Shown piece after piece: positions 14,529-22,919 of a stretch of 64,000 nt of DNA. Both the position numbers and the translations under genes were made by a program. Each line of letters starts with the position of its first letter. The first letter of the stretch is position 1. The notes under the pieces were generated by a model that saw only the letters and a program-made list of their open reading frames with translations, was not told the origin of the DNA and searched no databases. Origin of the DNA: a virus. The stretch is from IMG/VR virus record IMGVR_UViG_3300024264_002221, positions 1 through 64,000 of that record. One strand, 5' to 3'.

Positions 14529-14990
14529 TTATCTAATGTCAAATTCACGTATACCTTCAGACCTTCTTGACTTCAGGGCGAACGTTTTAAACATCTCTCG
14601 TTTACCTTCTCCATCCACAATACCATCAAGTACTATAATTGGTTTTGTTTTGTCTGAGGTGATTAAAATGATTTTAGACAACCCGACTAACCTATATAGA
14701 AATGGTTCATACAATTGAACGTCTTTTATTCTAAAGTATTGTATCTCTTCTGTATTCACGTTTAATATACCCCTTCTCTCAATAATGGAATCTGAGGTAT
14801 ATGTCCATGACCAAAAGTATAGGTCAACTACATGGTATAACCATATTACCAAAGGGATTAAACCAAATTCTGGTGAGAAATATGTTACACCTATGGCCAA
14901 TACAAACCAAGGTATTTTTATCCATTGTGATGGTTTATCAACTGATGATCCATTTAAATTTGTTTGAAAACTATTTGTGTTATTAATCAT
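14529..14990 (-). CDS. Bacterial PH-domain (DUF304/YdbS-like) membrane protein, 153 aa
   Basis: Two adjacent hydrophobic segments (residues about 23-55, IPWFVLAIGVTYF and GLIPLVIWLYHVVDLYFW) are followed by a bacterial PH-like domain. The hallmark is SIIERRGILNVNTEEIQYFRIKDV, a strand pair with the conserved Arg-Gly turn, then LSKIILITSD. Cellular relatives sit in the inner membrane with poorly known roles, often in stress or surface homeostasis. Its start overlaps the HAD gene stop by four bases (ATGA), so the two are translationally coupled. Confidence 0.8.
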   Translation of the reverse strand: MINNTNSFQTNLNGSSVDKPSQWIKIPWFVLAIGVTYFSPEFGLIPLVIWLYHVVDLYFWSWTYTSDSIIERRGILNVNTEEIQYFRIKDVQLYEPFLYRLVGLSKIILITSDKTKPIIVLDGIVDGEGKREMFKTFALKSRRSEGIREFDIR

Positions 14991-15472
14991 AATCCTAATT
15001 TTTCTAATTCAATTACGGTAGTATCAAAATCTTTATGTAAAATACCTATACCACCATTAGATATCCACTGTTCTATGTTAGAATCCCTATCATCAATTAA
15101 TATACAGTCTTCACCTGCATATTTCTTTTTATTGTTTGAGTACTCCAATAGAAGTGGTACTCCTGGCAACTCTCTATTAACCCAAGAGTTTTTACCTTTT
15201 CTCGATCCGTATCCGTTACGAGATGGGGAGGACAATAGTACGGGATAATATTCTTCAATATACGACCATAACTTTTTACCGTCCTTCATCCATTCTAAAT
15301 TGTCCCAAAACTCCTGACCCTTTTCATTTATAGGGTTCCAAAATTCAGGTGTGGTGTGCCACTGACCCGATATATCTAAACCTGTGAGTTCAAAGTAACC
15401 CTTCTCGAAATCGACAAGAACACCATCCATATCACAGAATATTTTGTATCTAAGATTATTAAATAATATCAT
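14987..15472 (-). CDS. HAD-family phosphatase, 5'(3')-deoxyribonucleotidase-like, 161 aa
   Basis: Motif I is FCDMDGVLVDF (residues 12-22; nucleophile Asp14 and acid/base Asp16). A later LIDDRDSNIEQW (about 124-135) supplies the motif IV acidic pair. LLSSPSR (about 79-85) takes the place of the usual motif II. Size and the cap insert (EFWNPINEKGQEFWDNLEWM) match the deoxyribonucleotidase (NT5C) group seen in phages, which removes phosphate from dNMPs. It may trim host-derived nucleotides or control pools with thymidylate synthase. It is cytosolic. Confidence 0.8.
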   Translation of the reverse strand: MILFNNLRYKIFCDMDGVLVDFEKGYFELTGLDISGQWHTTPEFWNPINEKGQEFWDNLEWMKDGKKLWSYIEEYYPVLLSSPSRNGYGSRKGKNSWVNRELPGVPLLLEYSNNKKKYAGEDCILIDDRDSNIEQWISNGGIGILHKDFDTTVIELEKLGL

Positions 15473-15473
15473 T

Positions 15474-15584
15474 TTAAAAATGTGTTAAGTATATTCCTGT
15501 AGTAAAAACCGTAAGTAGTGTAACTCCCACACCTATTACGAACCCTTGTAGTTTTGGATTTAAATCTTCGAATTTTGGTATCAT
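15474..15584 (-). CDS. Micro membrane protein, 36 aa
   Basis: ATG at 15584 overlaps the stop of the upstream gene by four bases (ATGA), a strong sign of translation. MIPKFEDLNPKLQG is followed by one membrane span (FVIGVGVTLLTVFTTGIYL). The TAA stop is two bases before the HAD start. The function is unknown. Confidence 0.6.
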   Translation of the reverse strand: MIPKFEDLNPKLQGFVIGVGVTLLTVFTTGIYLTHF

Positions 15585-15868
15585 GATTTTTTTATTTTAT
15601 TAATTAAACTTGTAATTTCATCTTCACTTATATATCCGACTACATCATCACCATGAAACTCGTCATAGAATTCCCTTGTGAACTCACCATCTCTAAAAAT
15701 GGCAATCTCATAAGAATCGTATTCAAGTGGGTGTGATAGGTTAGCTCTCGGTGAACAGTAGAAAAACTGACCACATACAATGGAGATATCTATATTATCT
15801 TTAATGTTAGTTTTGGATTTGAATCCACCTACTTGGTGGGGTTCGAATTGAATTTCTTTAATTGTCAT
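15581..15868 (-). CDS. Hypothetical protein, 95 aa
   Basis: Starts MTIKEIQFEPHQVGGFKSK. The mixed strand/helix sequence includes SIVCGQFFYCSPRANLS and an acidic C-terminal helix (SEDEITSLINKIKKS). No known motif is visible. It is the first gene after a well-formed Bacteroidota promoter, so the operon down to mgsA probably begins here. Confidence 0.65.
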   Translation of the reverse strand: MTIKEIQFEPHQVGGFKSKTNIKDNIDISIVCGQFFYCSPRANLSHPLEYDSYEIAIFRDGEFTREFYDEFHGDDVVGYISEDEITSLINKIKKS

Positions 15869-15895
15869 GATATATAATTTTTACCTTTATACTGA

Positions 15896-15925
15896 CAAAG
15901 ATAATAATTATTTTATTATATACAA
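15896..15925 (-). promoter_or_regulatory. Bacteroidota-type promoter upstream of 15868
   Basis: GTTG (TTG at 15923-15925), 19 bases, TATCTTTG (15896-15903), 28 bases before the start at 15868. It probably drives the HAD/PH/mgsA operon. Confidence 0.7.
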
Positions 15926-15958
15926 CTAAATTCTAAGAATATTTTTAGAATATACTAA

Positions 15959-17782
15959 TTATTCTTCCATAAGGGGTTCCATGGAAATGTATTCTTTCAC
16001 TTTCTCAATTGAGATAGTACCTGTGTATCGTTCTCTTTTTTGTTCACCTTTCTCTTCGATTATAACCTCTACAGGTACTCCATTCTTTTCACAATCGAAT
16101 TTATCTTGTATTGTTACCTGTACATGTTCGTTATTAAAACGGTATATCGTATTATAACCACCATATTTTGTAAAATACTTATTTAGTATTTCTTGTAACT
16201 CGTTTCTTGATTTTTCACATTCGGGATGTGATTCAAATTCTTCTTCTAATTTAGATGAGTAACCCTCGATATGGGTTTCCATATCTTTAAGTGATACTTG
16301 TTCTAATGGAATTTCCCACATTGGGTTCTCGTACTCATAGTTAAGATCTTTACTATCAACATATGCATCAAATAAACTCTCACTATCGGTTATTTGTGTA
16401 ATATTTTCTTTGGATATAAACAGAGCTAACCTCATTACCGGTATGTATATGTCATGACTATTACGATCTTCATCAATGTCTATATACTTTGTTATTTCAT
16501 TCTCTTTAACTTCGTTTGCGGACCTAACACCCTCCTCATTTAACTGTGAGTATTCATCTGCAAGATCATTGATAAGTTCATCAAAATACGTAAAACTTAT
16601 TTTCTTAATAAATTCATCACGACTGTTTGCATAAGGGATATAATTTTTATCGTAGAATGCTTCGAGTATTGGTGTTAATATTTCTTTTTGCTGATCTTCG
16701 TCAGTATCTGTTATGTCACTCCTAAGGTATTCCCCGTGATCTGAATAATGACCTGAAGCGGACTTATACCCATCTAACGCATATTTTGTCGTTTCAACGT
16801 CATCACCTATCTCACTAAGTGTAAATACTATTCTATTATTGTCTCGTTGGTCCGACGACACATCTAATACATTACCGTCGTTAATAAATGACCCCTCATT
16901 TAGTTTTTCAATAAGTTCGTCACCATTGTTATTAATTAGTATTTCTACCAACTTATTGTCGGTATCCCCAATCTCTTTTTCAGTTAATGTGGCCACATCC
17001 ACATAACCTAAGAAATCCATTCTATCTAATTCAGTACTGTCGACTGGTGTATCATCAAACAATGATGGGAAGAAGTATTTTGTAACTTCCCTATGTTTGT
17101 TAAAGAAATCTGAGGTAGAAATTCCTCTATCCGCGGGATTCATAAATTGTTTAGTTTCAAAATGGAATTGGAATTTCTGTGTTGGTTCGTCCCTTTTCAC
17201 AATAACATATAGACTTCCTTTGTTGTTGTGTTGTGAGAAGTGGTTACTACGTCCTTTATATTGGTCATTAGTTGAATATGGTCCCCAAGCGGTACACCAT
17301 TGTGTTCCGTGACCTAAGTAAGCGGCTCCCTTCTCAGTTGTTGGGGTGTATATGATCCATTTCTCACCACTCATTAATACTTTATGATCAGAATCAGTCA
17401 AATTATTAACCACATCAAAATAATTACGATCCCCATCCTTAACATAGTATTTCTCTACAAGGGCATACAAGTCACCGAGTTCTTTTACTTTGTTTGAATC
17501 AACAGGTACTTGGTGTTTGTAGACTAATGTGAGGTACTCTTTTGCCTTCGGGTAATCCTCGGGTTTTAGTTTACCCGATTTAAACATTTTAATAAGTAAC
17601 TTAGCATACTTACCAATCTTTACTATCTCATAATCTTTTGGTATTTCTTTAAGTTTTGTTTTAGGGTCTAAACTTATTATGTTAAGAAACACATTCCATT
17701 CTATGTCTGAATAGTATTTGTTGTAAATTTCTTTTGGTCTCGCCTCAAGAATAAGTTCGTAAATTGTTTCTATTAATCTCAT
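15959..17782 (-). CDS. Large candidate internal head protein with PcfJ-like motif, 607 aa
   Basis: The N-terminus MRLIETIYELILE|A closely resembles the leader of T4 internal proteins (short amphipathic helix, cut after L/I-x-E by the prohead protease). Residues 140-221 contain KWIIYTP ... HGTQWCTA ... FSQHNNKGSLYVIV ... FQFHFETKQFMNPADR. This follows the strand-Cys-x-Ala-strand pattern of the PcfJ-like group found in marine phages. The remaining 380 residues are acidic and not recognised. It overlaps 17779-18618 by four bases (ATGA), which also has such a leader. Delivery into the host with the DNA is an inference. Confidence 0.65.
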   Translation of the reverse strand: MRLIETIYELILEARPKEIYNKYYSDIEWNVFLNIISLDPKTKLKEIPKDYEIVKIGKYAKLLIKMFKSGKLKPEDYPKAKEYLTLVYKHQVPVDSNKVKELGDLYALVEKYYVKDGDRNYFDVVNNLTDSDHKVLMSGEKWIIYTPTTEKGAAYLGHGTQWCTAWGPYSTNDQYKGRSNHFSQHNNKGSLYVIVKRDEPTQKFQFHFETKQFMNPADRGISTSDFFNKHREVTKYFFPSLFDDTPVDSTELDRMDFLGYVDVATLTEKEIGDTDNKLVEILINNNGDELIEKLNEGSFINDGNVLDVSSDQRDNNRIVFTLSEIGDDVETTKYALDGYKSASGHYSDHGEYLRSDITDTDEDQQKEILTPILEAFYDKNYIPYANSRDEFIKKISFTYFDELINDLADEYSQLNEEGVRSANEVKENEITKYIDIDEDRNSHDIYIPVMRLALFISKENITQITDSESLFDAYVDSKDLNYEYENPMWEIPLEQVSLKDMETHIEGYSSKLEEEFESHPECEKSRNELQEILNKYFTKYGGYNTIYRFNNEHVQVTIQDKFDCEKNGVPVEVIIEEKGEQKRERYTGTISIEKVKEYISMEPLMEE

Positions 17783-18618
17783 ACCTTCAATCTATAATCG
17801 TATTCGATCTCTCCTAATCTTTCTTTAATCATGTCGTTAACATCATCGTTACTAGCATCTCCAGAATATCTATCATCAGGACTAAACTTAGGTGAGTCGT
17901 AAGTGTTTTTATAAAACATTTCCTCGAAATAACATTTAGGGTCGTATCCACAATCCTCGTCCATCTTATCTATCACATCTACATCATCGACATCGAGACC
18001 TAACATATCCATCATTGTTGAGAATTCTACTTTAAGTGTAACCCCTTCATGGTCAAAACTTTTAATATTCCCATATTCCATCAAACATTCTCTTAATTGG
18101 TCTTTTAGGTAATTTACATAGTCATCTGCTTGGGCATTACTTAAACTATCCCTTAAAACATTTTTAATGTGGTCTTCAGTGTCGTACTGATCAATTAGGT
18201 CCTGTAAAGTCTCCCCCTCATGGTCCTCCATTTCCTTACCTTCCCTCTTAATTAGTTGATTGACGAAACCTTTAATTGTCTCTTCATTTTCGGGACTTAG
18301 ATAATAATCTAAAACTGACTCCCAATCTCCATCGTAATAGTGATTTTCATAAATATCGAAAGTATCACCATCTAATATGGTTTCAAAAAGTCCAATGTCA
18401 ACTTTTCTATTATCTTTAGTTGTGTAACTACGTATGTTGTAGTCACCACCAACATAGTCACCAATATCTTCAGGACTTATATGTATCTCAAAATCAAACA
18501 CACCATTATTTGCACCCAAAACAAACCTAACTCTGTTTTGGAAAAAATCAGGTTTACGTTTTATAATTGCCTGAACTTTTTTAGAGCTCAGTTCTTCAAA
18601 AAGAAAAGATAACTTCAT
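17779..18618 (-). CDS. Acidic protein with possible capsid-targeting leader, 279 aa
   Basis: MKLSFLFEELSSKKVQAI gives a short hydrophobic helix with L-F-E, comparable to but less clear than the leader of the next gene. The body is very acidic (Asp/Glu-rich, e.g. MDMLGLDVDDVDVIDKMDED) and has no known domain. It precedes and is coupled with 15959-17782, which suggests the products act together. A TATTTATC motif lies at 18622-18629, three bases ahead of the start, so it could serve as promoter only with a leaderless mRNA. Confidence 0.6.
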   Translation of the reverse strand: MKLSFLFEELSSKKVQAIIKRKPDFFQNRVRFVLGANNGVFDFEIHISPEDIGDYVGGDYNIRSYTTKDNRKVDIGLFETILDGDTFDIYENHYYDGDWESVLDYYLSPENEETIKGFVNQLIKREGKEMEDHEGETLQDLIDQYDTEDHIKNVLRDSLSNAQADDYVNYLKDQLRECLMEYGNIKSFDHEGVTLKVEFSTMMDMLGLDVDDVDVIDKMDEDCGYDPKCYFEEMFYKNTYDSPKFSPDDRYSGDASNDDVNDMIKERLGEIEYDYRLKV

Positions 18619-18646
18619 ATTGATAAATAGTTTGATTTTAAATAAG

Positions 18647-18667
18647 AAACCCCACTGTGTGGGGTTT
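18647..18667. terminator. Hairpin terminator
   Basis: A 9-bp perfect stem (AAACCCCAC/GTGGGGTTT) with a 3-base loop lies directly downstream of the gene at 18671-18940. The T-rich tract after it on the minus strand is interrupted (TTTCTTATTT). Confidence 0.65.
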
Positions 18668-18670
18668 ATA

Positions 18671-18940
18671 TTACTTATTTATTTTGAATACTGTTGGTGA
18701 TTCCGATCCGTCGTCTTTAAAGACAAAATAATTACCTTTACCATCTTTACCCAATCTAAGTGGGACACCATCTTCGTCACTTTCTACACTCTCAGGTTCG
18801 TCACCCATTTCTTCAGGACCTTCTTGACCCATTTGCATTATCTCAGGATCTGTGGAACCCTTCCACTCTTCTTGTTCGTTAATTACGTCTTGAACTAACT
18901 TCTCAAGATCCTCTTGTTTTAATTTAATGACTTTTGACAT
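18671..18940 (-). CDS. Small virion-candidate protein with I-N-E leader, 89 aa
   Basis: The N-terminal helix EDLEKLVQDVINE (residues 11-23) is followed by QEEW, again with an I-N-E step like T4-type capsid-targeting leaders. The middle is acidic and disordered (EEMGDEPESVESDEDG). The C-terminus forms two strands (KGNYFVFKDDG). The leader is shared with 11996-13474 and differs from non-virion neighbours. A TATTTATT motif lies at 18955-18962. Confidence 0.6.
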   Translation of the reverse strand: MSKVIKLKQEDLEKLVQDVINEQEEWKGSTDPEIMQMGQEGPEEMGDEPESVESDEDGVPLRLGKDGKGNYFVFKDDGSESPTVFKINK

Positions 18941-18952
18941 AATAATAGTTTA

Positions 18953-19495
18953 CTAATAAATATCTAAATCTTTTAAAAAGGGAAGTAATAAATCCTTTTT
19001 ACTTATTTTGGGGTTATGATCTACGTTCCATTCTATTTTAAGATCGGGATCGTTATAGATTATACCACACTCACTATCCTTATTGTATTGATTATCAACT
19101 TTGTATTGGAATACCGCCGATGATTGTGTTGAGAATCCATGTGCACATCCTTTAGGCACAAATACGGATTTAACATCGTGTTCATCCAACTCAACCGTAA
19201 CCACCTCACCATAAGTGTCAGATGTTTTTCTAATATCCACAATCACATCTGTGACTTTACCATGGATACATCTTACTAATTTAGATTGTTCGAATGGGGG
19301 TTTTTGAAAATGCAGACCCCTTATAGTGTTCCTTTTTGAGAAGGATTCGTTTTCTTGAACTATTTGGAAGTCTAACCCTGTTTGGTTGTTAAAATCACCC
19401 ACATTAAAAGGTACGGAGAAGTGTCCTCTTTCATCGAAATACTTATCGTACTCAATTATGTAACAATCTTTTATTTTGGTCTTAGAAACCCTCAT
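18953..19495 (-). CDS. rfbC: dTDP-4-dehydrorhamnose 3,5-epimerase family protein, 180 aa
   Basis: It epimerises dTDP-4-keto-6-deoxyglucose in the dTDP-rhamnose pathway. The cupin fold markers are present: DERGHFSVPF near the start, RGLHFQ (His62, the catalytic base), DVIVDIR and VPKGCAHGF. A Tyr-containing strand FQYKVDNQY sits where the second catalytic residue lies. Length fits the family (about 180). RfbA, B and D partners are not in this window, so the product may use host intermediates or a different sugar. The window's glycosyltransferase clusters are likely consumers. Confidence 0.9.
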   Translation of the reverse strand: MRVSKTKIKDCYIIEYDKYFDERGHFSVPFNVGDFNNQTGLDFQIVQENESFSKRNTIRGLHFQKPPFEQSKLVRCIHGKVTDVIVDIRKTSDTYGEVVTVELDEHDVKSVFVPKGCAHGFSTQSSAVFQYKVDNQYNKDSECGIIYNDPDLKIEWNVDHNPKISKKDLLLPFLKDLDIY

Positions 19496-19682
19496 TCAAC
19501 TTATTTTGAATCGACCCATTTAACTCCGTATAGTATATTTTTATTAGTTCGGAGTCCTCACCCATTTTGGTGAAGTGACTAAGAAAAAGATTTACGTAAT
19601 TTGTGGCTCCTTTGATTTGTTCCTTAGTGTGACAACTATCAATAACCTTCAACGCCTTTTTATATGTTTTACTTAGACTCAT
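19482..19682 (-). CDS. Hypothetical small helical protein, 66 aa
   Basis: Starts MSLSKTYKKALKVIDSCHTK and continues as two or three helices (GATNYVNLFLSHFTK). It overlaps rfbC by 14 bases and the upstream gene by four (ATGA), so it is embedded in an operon. No family name can be given. Confidence 0.65.
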   Translation of the reverse strand: MSLSKTYKKALKVIDSCHTKEQIKGATNYVNLFLSHFTKMGEDSELIKIYYTELNGSIQNKLNEGF

Positions 19683-19936
19683 AAACTTTCCTCTATAGTG
19701 TGAATATATAGTGGGGTATTTTCACCCACATATGCGTTAAGTACATTAAAATCTAGGTACTCTATTGCATCTTCATGAGATAAACCTTCTTCCAAAAGTA
19801 CGTCTATCATTTTAGAGATGTCATAGATTAATTTACCACTTAGTGGTTCTAAACCAATAATTGCATCATCGAACCCATCTGCCTGAAGAACTTCAAGTTC
19901 GGGAAATTGGTCGTGTATTTTTTCAATATTACTCAT
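19679..19936 (-). CDS. Conserved small phage protein, 85 aa
   Basis: The sequence FDDAIIGLEPLSGKLIYDIS ... SHEDAIEYLDFNVLNAYVGENTP follows a pattern I recognise from many marine tailed phages. It is a small acidic protein with an (D)DAIIG start and an AIEYLxFNxxxAYVGExTP end. Its biochemical role is not known. Its stop overlaps the following gene start (ATGA). Confidence 0.75.
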   Translation of the reverse strand: MSNIEKIHDQFPELEVLQADGFDDAIIGLEPLSGKLIYDISKMIDVLLEEGLSHEDAIEYLDFNVLNAYVGENTPLYIHTIEESL

Positions 19937-19974
19937 ATAAATAATATACGAATAATATTTTAATAAATCAAATA

Positions 19975-20118
19975 CTAAAGATGTTTGTCTTTTATTAGTT
20001 GGACAAAACTATTAGTTAGGTTCTCAATACTTGTTTTATCTTCCGTAGAGGATTTATCAATAATTGGTCTAATTTGATTTTTATTGTTATAAAGGGTATT
20101 TTTATTTACTTCTGACAT
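19975..20118 (-). CDS. Hypothetical small protein, 47 aa
   Basis: ATG at 20118 (MSEVNKNTLYNNKNQIRP), TAG at 19975-19977. It is Asn/Lys-rich with a helical end (NSFVQLIKDKHL). It fills the gap between two genes of the same operon. No family is recognised. Confidence 0.5.
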   Translation of the reverse strand: MSEVNKNTLYNNKNQIRPIIDKSSTEDKTSIENLTNSFVQLIKDKHL

Positions 20119-20136
20119 AATAACTTAGTTTTTAAT

Positions 20137-22182
20137 TTATTCTTTACCTGAATCACCGCAAGGTCCGGCGTTAAATGAACCTCCATCACAAATGGGTGCC
20201 GCAGAACAACAATCTATGAATCCACGGGAGTCATCACACTCACCCGGAGCATAAATACATGGACTGTTACAAAAGCACCTGGCCCATTCTAGTTGTTTAT
20301 AGTAACACCCACACCCAATCACTTCTTTATTGTGATGAATAACACTTTGTGTAGGGGTTTCAGAACTATCTGTTCTGAAATAGTAATCTACCTCTTCGAC
20401 ATCTATACTATATGCAACTTCATGGACGTACCTATAACCCATAGAAACTATCGTTTCGGGAATAAGGTTCCCCCCACTTAATTCTCTTGTTATTACTTTA
20501 CACCCAACCAATAAATTATCCGCAATCATGAATCGATACGAGTCCTCATTTGGTCCTGATGATAGGATTTGACTTCTACCTAAAAAGGTATATGTTTTAC
20601 CCCCACTTAAGGTTATTATGTGTTCAAAAAATCCCGACTCTTCGGAAATAATACTATCAGTACTAACTGAAGTATCGGTGAGTCCACTTACGTAAGATGT
20701 AATCTTAGTATTAGATATATTGACATCCAAATCTTGAGTCATGACCTTCATTACAAAAGAACTATATTCATTAGTCGGAGATATCTCAAGAGAATATTTC
20801 GTAGTCCCCGTACCACTAATAGTGACTGAATCGGTTGTGTAATTGGGTTCAGTATCCTCATTACCATTACCGTTTGCATCATATACATCTTTCTCTAATA
20901 GAAACATAACTTGAGCACTACCCTCACAAGAAGCATTGAACGTTATTCGACCACCTTCAGGAAACCCAATGTTTGATAATTCTGTATTGGTATTTGCAAA
21001 ACCACCCCATTCGTTAGATGTGGTTGGGTTATTGTATGTTGGATCGTGACCTTCTTCTTTAGTATAAGACATACCCCCAAATGGCCCATCAAATACGGGC
21101 GAATATACTATATCGCTACGATTTAAATCACTTATATTCGAAACAAAATTAATATGAGATTCGTCATCAGGTCCTAAACCAGTTAATATAACACTTGAGA
21201 GGGTATCACCTACTCTAAGATCTTTTAGTTTAACTAATGAACCATCACTTTTTTTAACATTATCGTTTTCAGATCCAGTATAAAGTTTCGAAGCTGCCGT
21301 TGACCCTGTTTTTTGTAAGTACTTAGGTCTCTCCCATGGGGATAGTTCATTTGTTGTACCATCGTAATCCACAGCATCTGTTATTGGTAACCTATTAGAA
21401 TGACAGAATACGTCGAACGGATTTAAAACTGATAGGTCACTTCCATATAGTATTGTAATATGTCTGTACGTTTTTAATTTACCATCAATTAAATCGTTAG
21501 TGTTACAAATATATTCCTGAAGTAATTCGTTACTATTTAATCCGTTTTTAAGTGTGTTTAATTCCTCAACACTATTAATTCTATATACTTTAGGATAATT
21601 TCCATAGTTGATCGTAGGATACCTTTCCTTAATAATAAAGTTAGGATGGTTACCATTGTTTGTTATCGTCGTACCTATAGTATCTACACTAATTTCATTC
21701 CCGTCATTAAAAAATACGTTAGGTAATGAGTTAGGATTACTGTCAGATATCAATTTTAGAAACCCGAAATTATCTTTACAGTATGATTCATCAACTAAAG
21801 CATTGTCGTCATATGCAATTCTTAAGATTAATTTATCGTCTGCATCCTCGATCAATGGTAAAGACCCATCTTGATTTTGAGTGATAAAACTAACACTATG
21901 AGTTTCACCATAAACATTAGATAACATATGACTAATCTTTTGGTAAGGAGAACTACCGTCATGTTGTTTGTCTAACCCATCTTGTACGAAGTTAGAACCT
22001 AAAGGATCTATAATGACAATACTTGTTATGTTATTATCTAAAAGAAACTGATCAAATACGGACTTGTTAAAATAGTCTTCGGCTCTTGCAAATGAAGGTA
22101 AAACAGAAGTGTTACTTTCTAAGTGTCTAAAATTACCGTTATTATCTTTAAGGTAATCATTACCTACCAAAACTGCTCTCAT
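20137..22182 (-). CDS. Multi-domain virion-type protein: ATP-grasp-like, split Hint-like and Cys-rich parts, 681 aa
   Basis: Residues about 160-265 (NFIIKERYPTINYG ... NSVEEL ... LLQEYI) show the strand order of an ATP-grasp enzyme. Residues 305-335 (KSDGSLVKLKDLRVGDTLSS) resemble the first half of a Hint (intein/hedgehog) domain, and 583-617 (YVHEVAYSIDVEEVDYYF ... VIHHN) the second half. They are separated by a beta-sandwich-like insert. The nucleophilic Cys/Ser at the Hint start is not evident and a Lys follows HHN, so splicing is unlikely. The C-terminal 60 residues have about 15 Cys. The start overlaps the upstream gene by four bases. The role is unknown; a virion-surface assembly is possible. 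Confidence 0.55.
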   Translation of the reverse strand: MRAVLVGNDYLKDNNGNFRHLESNTSVLPSFARAEDYFNKSVFDQFLLDNNITSIVIIDPLGSNFVQDGLDKQHDGSSPYQKISHMLSNVYGETHSVSFITQNQDGSLPLIEDADDKLILRIAYDDNALVDESYCKDNFGFLKLISDSNPNSLPNVFFNDGNEISVDTIGTTITNNGNHPNFIIKERYPTINYGNYPKVYRINSVEELNTLKNGLNSNELLQEYICNTNDLIDGKLKTYRHITILYGSDLSVLNPFDVFCHSNRLPITDAVDYDGTTNELSPWERPKYLQKTGSTAASKLYTGSENDNVKKSDGSLVKLKDLRVGDTLSSVILTGLGPDDESHINFVSNISDLNRSDIVYSPVFDGPFGGMSYTKEEGHDPTYNNPTTSNEWGGFANTNTELSNIGFPEGGRITFNASCEGSAQVMFLLEKDVYDANGNGNEDTEPNYTTDSVTISGTGTTKYSLEISPTNEYSSFVMKVMTQDLDVNISNTKITSYVSGLTDTSVSTDSIISEESGFFEHIITLSGGKTYTFLGRSQILSSGPNEDSYRFMIADNLLVGCKVITRELSGGNLIPETIVSMGYRYVHEVAYSIDVEEVDYYFRTDSSETPTQSVIHHNKEVIGCGCYYKQLEWARCFCNSPCIYAPGECDDSRGFIDCCSAAPICDGGSFNAGPCGDSGKE

Positions 22183-22454
22183 ATTAATGTGTTTTTAACT
22201 TTTGTTTTAAAGTGTCCTCGGTCTATTTCACTCCATTTACCTTTTGGACACTCATCCCCTTTATTAGTAAATATCTTACCATGTATAAAACAACCACAAG
22301 CACCACAACTACAAAAATTATCCTCAACACCACCCTTAAGAAATTCACATCCTTTACAAATTTCCAATCTTTTTAGTGCCAGATCTTTTTGTTCTATAGT
22401 TGGGCTAATTTTTATTTTATACGCCTCAAGTATCTTTTTAAAATCAATCTTCAT
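22179..22454 (-). CDS. Cys-rich zinc-binding small phage protein, 91 aa
   Basis: Two Cys groups, ICKGCEFLKGG (Cys33, Cys36) and FCSCGACGCFIHGK (48-55) plus ECPKGKW (Cys69), form a double zinc-ribbon-like arrangement. The RxxxCxxC ... CGCxxxxK ... CPxGKW layout is common in a small phage protein family without known function. It overlaps the next gene by four bases (ATGA). Confidence 0.75.
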   Translation of the reverse strand: MKIDFKKILEAYKIKISPTIEQKDLALKRLEICKGCEFLKGGVEDNFCSCGACGCFIHGKIFTNKGDECPKGKWSEIDRGHFKTKVKNTLI

Positions 22455-22478
22455 AACAATAAATATCTGTTTAAAATT

Positions 22479-22598
22479 TTAATAGATAATTTTAAGTGTG
22501 GGTTTAGGTTTCCCACATGAACCACATGTTTCTCTTGTGCCCGAATTAAGAGCACCACAACCACAGTTCCAAGACATGTCCACCATACCACCTATCAT
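22479..22598 (-). CDS. Zinc-ribbon micropeptide, 39 aa
   Basis: ATG 22598 overlaps the upstream stop by four bases (ATGA), which decides this start. The sequence WNCGCGALNSGTRETCGSCG holds two CxC/CxxC knuckles, as in rubredoxin-like zinc ribbons. The function is unknown. Confidence 0.65.
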   Translation of the reverse strand: MIGGMVDMSWNCGCGALNSGTRETCGSCGKPKPTLKIIY

Positions 22599-22804
22599 CG
22601 TACTATTCTAAATGATTTAATGGTATCACACAGGGTACAAATTATTGTATCTATTCTACCTCTTACACAGGAATCTTGTTCCCAAAGTTCTACATGATTT
22701 TTATCGGTGTTGCAGTTACACTTACCGACCTCAGTACAGTCAACAGAATTCCACTTTTTAAGTTTTGGATCTATTAACCATTCTTTTCTTAATAAACTTA
22801 CCAT
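22595..22804 (-). CDS. Hypothetical Cys-containing protein, 69 aa
   Basis: Starts MVSLLRKEWLIDPKLKKWN. Cys residues DCTEVGKCNCNT and IICTLCDTIK suggest a metal site. It heads a chain of coupled genes down to the 681-residue protein. An imperfect promoter (TTG-N20-TATATTAA) lies upstream. No family is recognised. Confidence 0.6.
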   Translation of the reverse strand: MVSLLRKEWLIDPKLKKWNSVDCTEVGKCNCNTDKNHVELWEQDSCVRGRIDTIICTLCDTIKSFRIVR

Positions 22805-22856
22805 ACTTTTAATTTTATTATTAATATAAGGATATTTTTACAATATATCAACTAAA

Positions 22857-22890
22857 TGAAAAAAGGGACCCAATTTACATTGAACCCCTT
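22857..22890 (-). terminator. Strong rho-independent terminator after 22920-24497
   Basis: On the minus strand a 12-bp stem (22879-22890 with 22863-22874) with a GTAA tetraloop is followed by six T (22859-22864). It terminates the transcript of the 525-residue protein gene. Confidence 0.85.
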
Positions 22891-22919
22891 AATAGTTTTG
22901 AATAGAACCAAAACCAATA

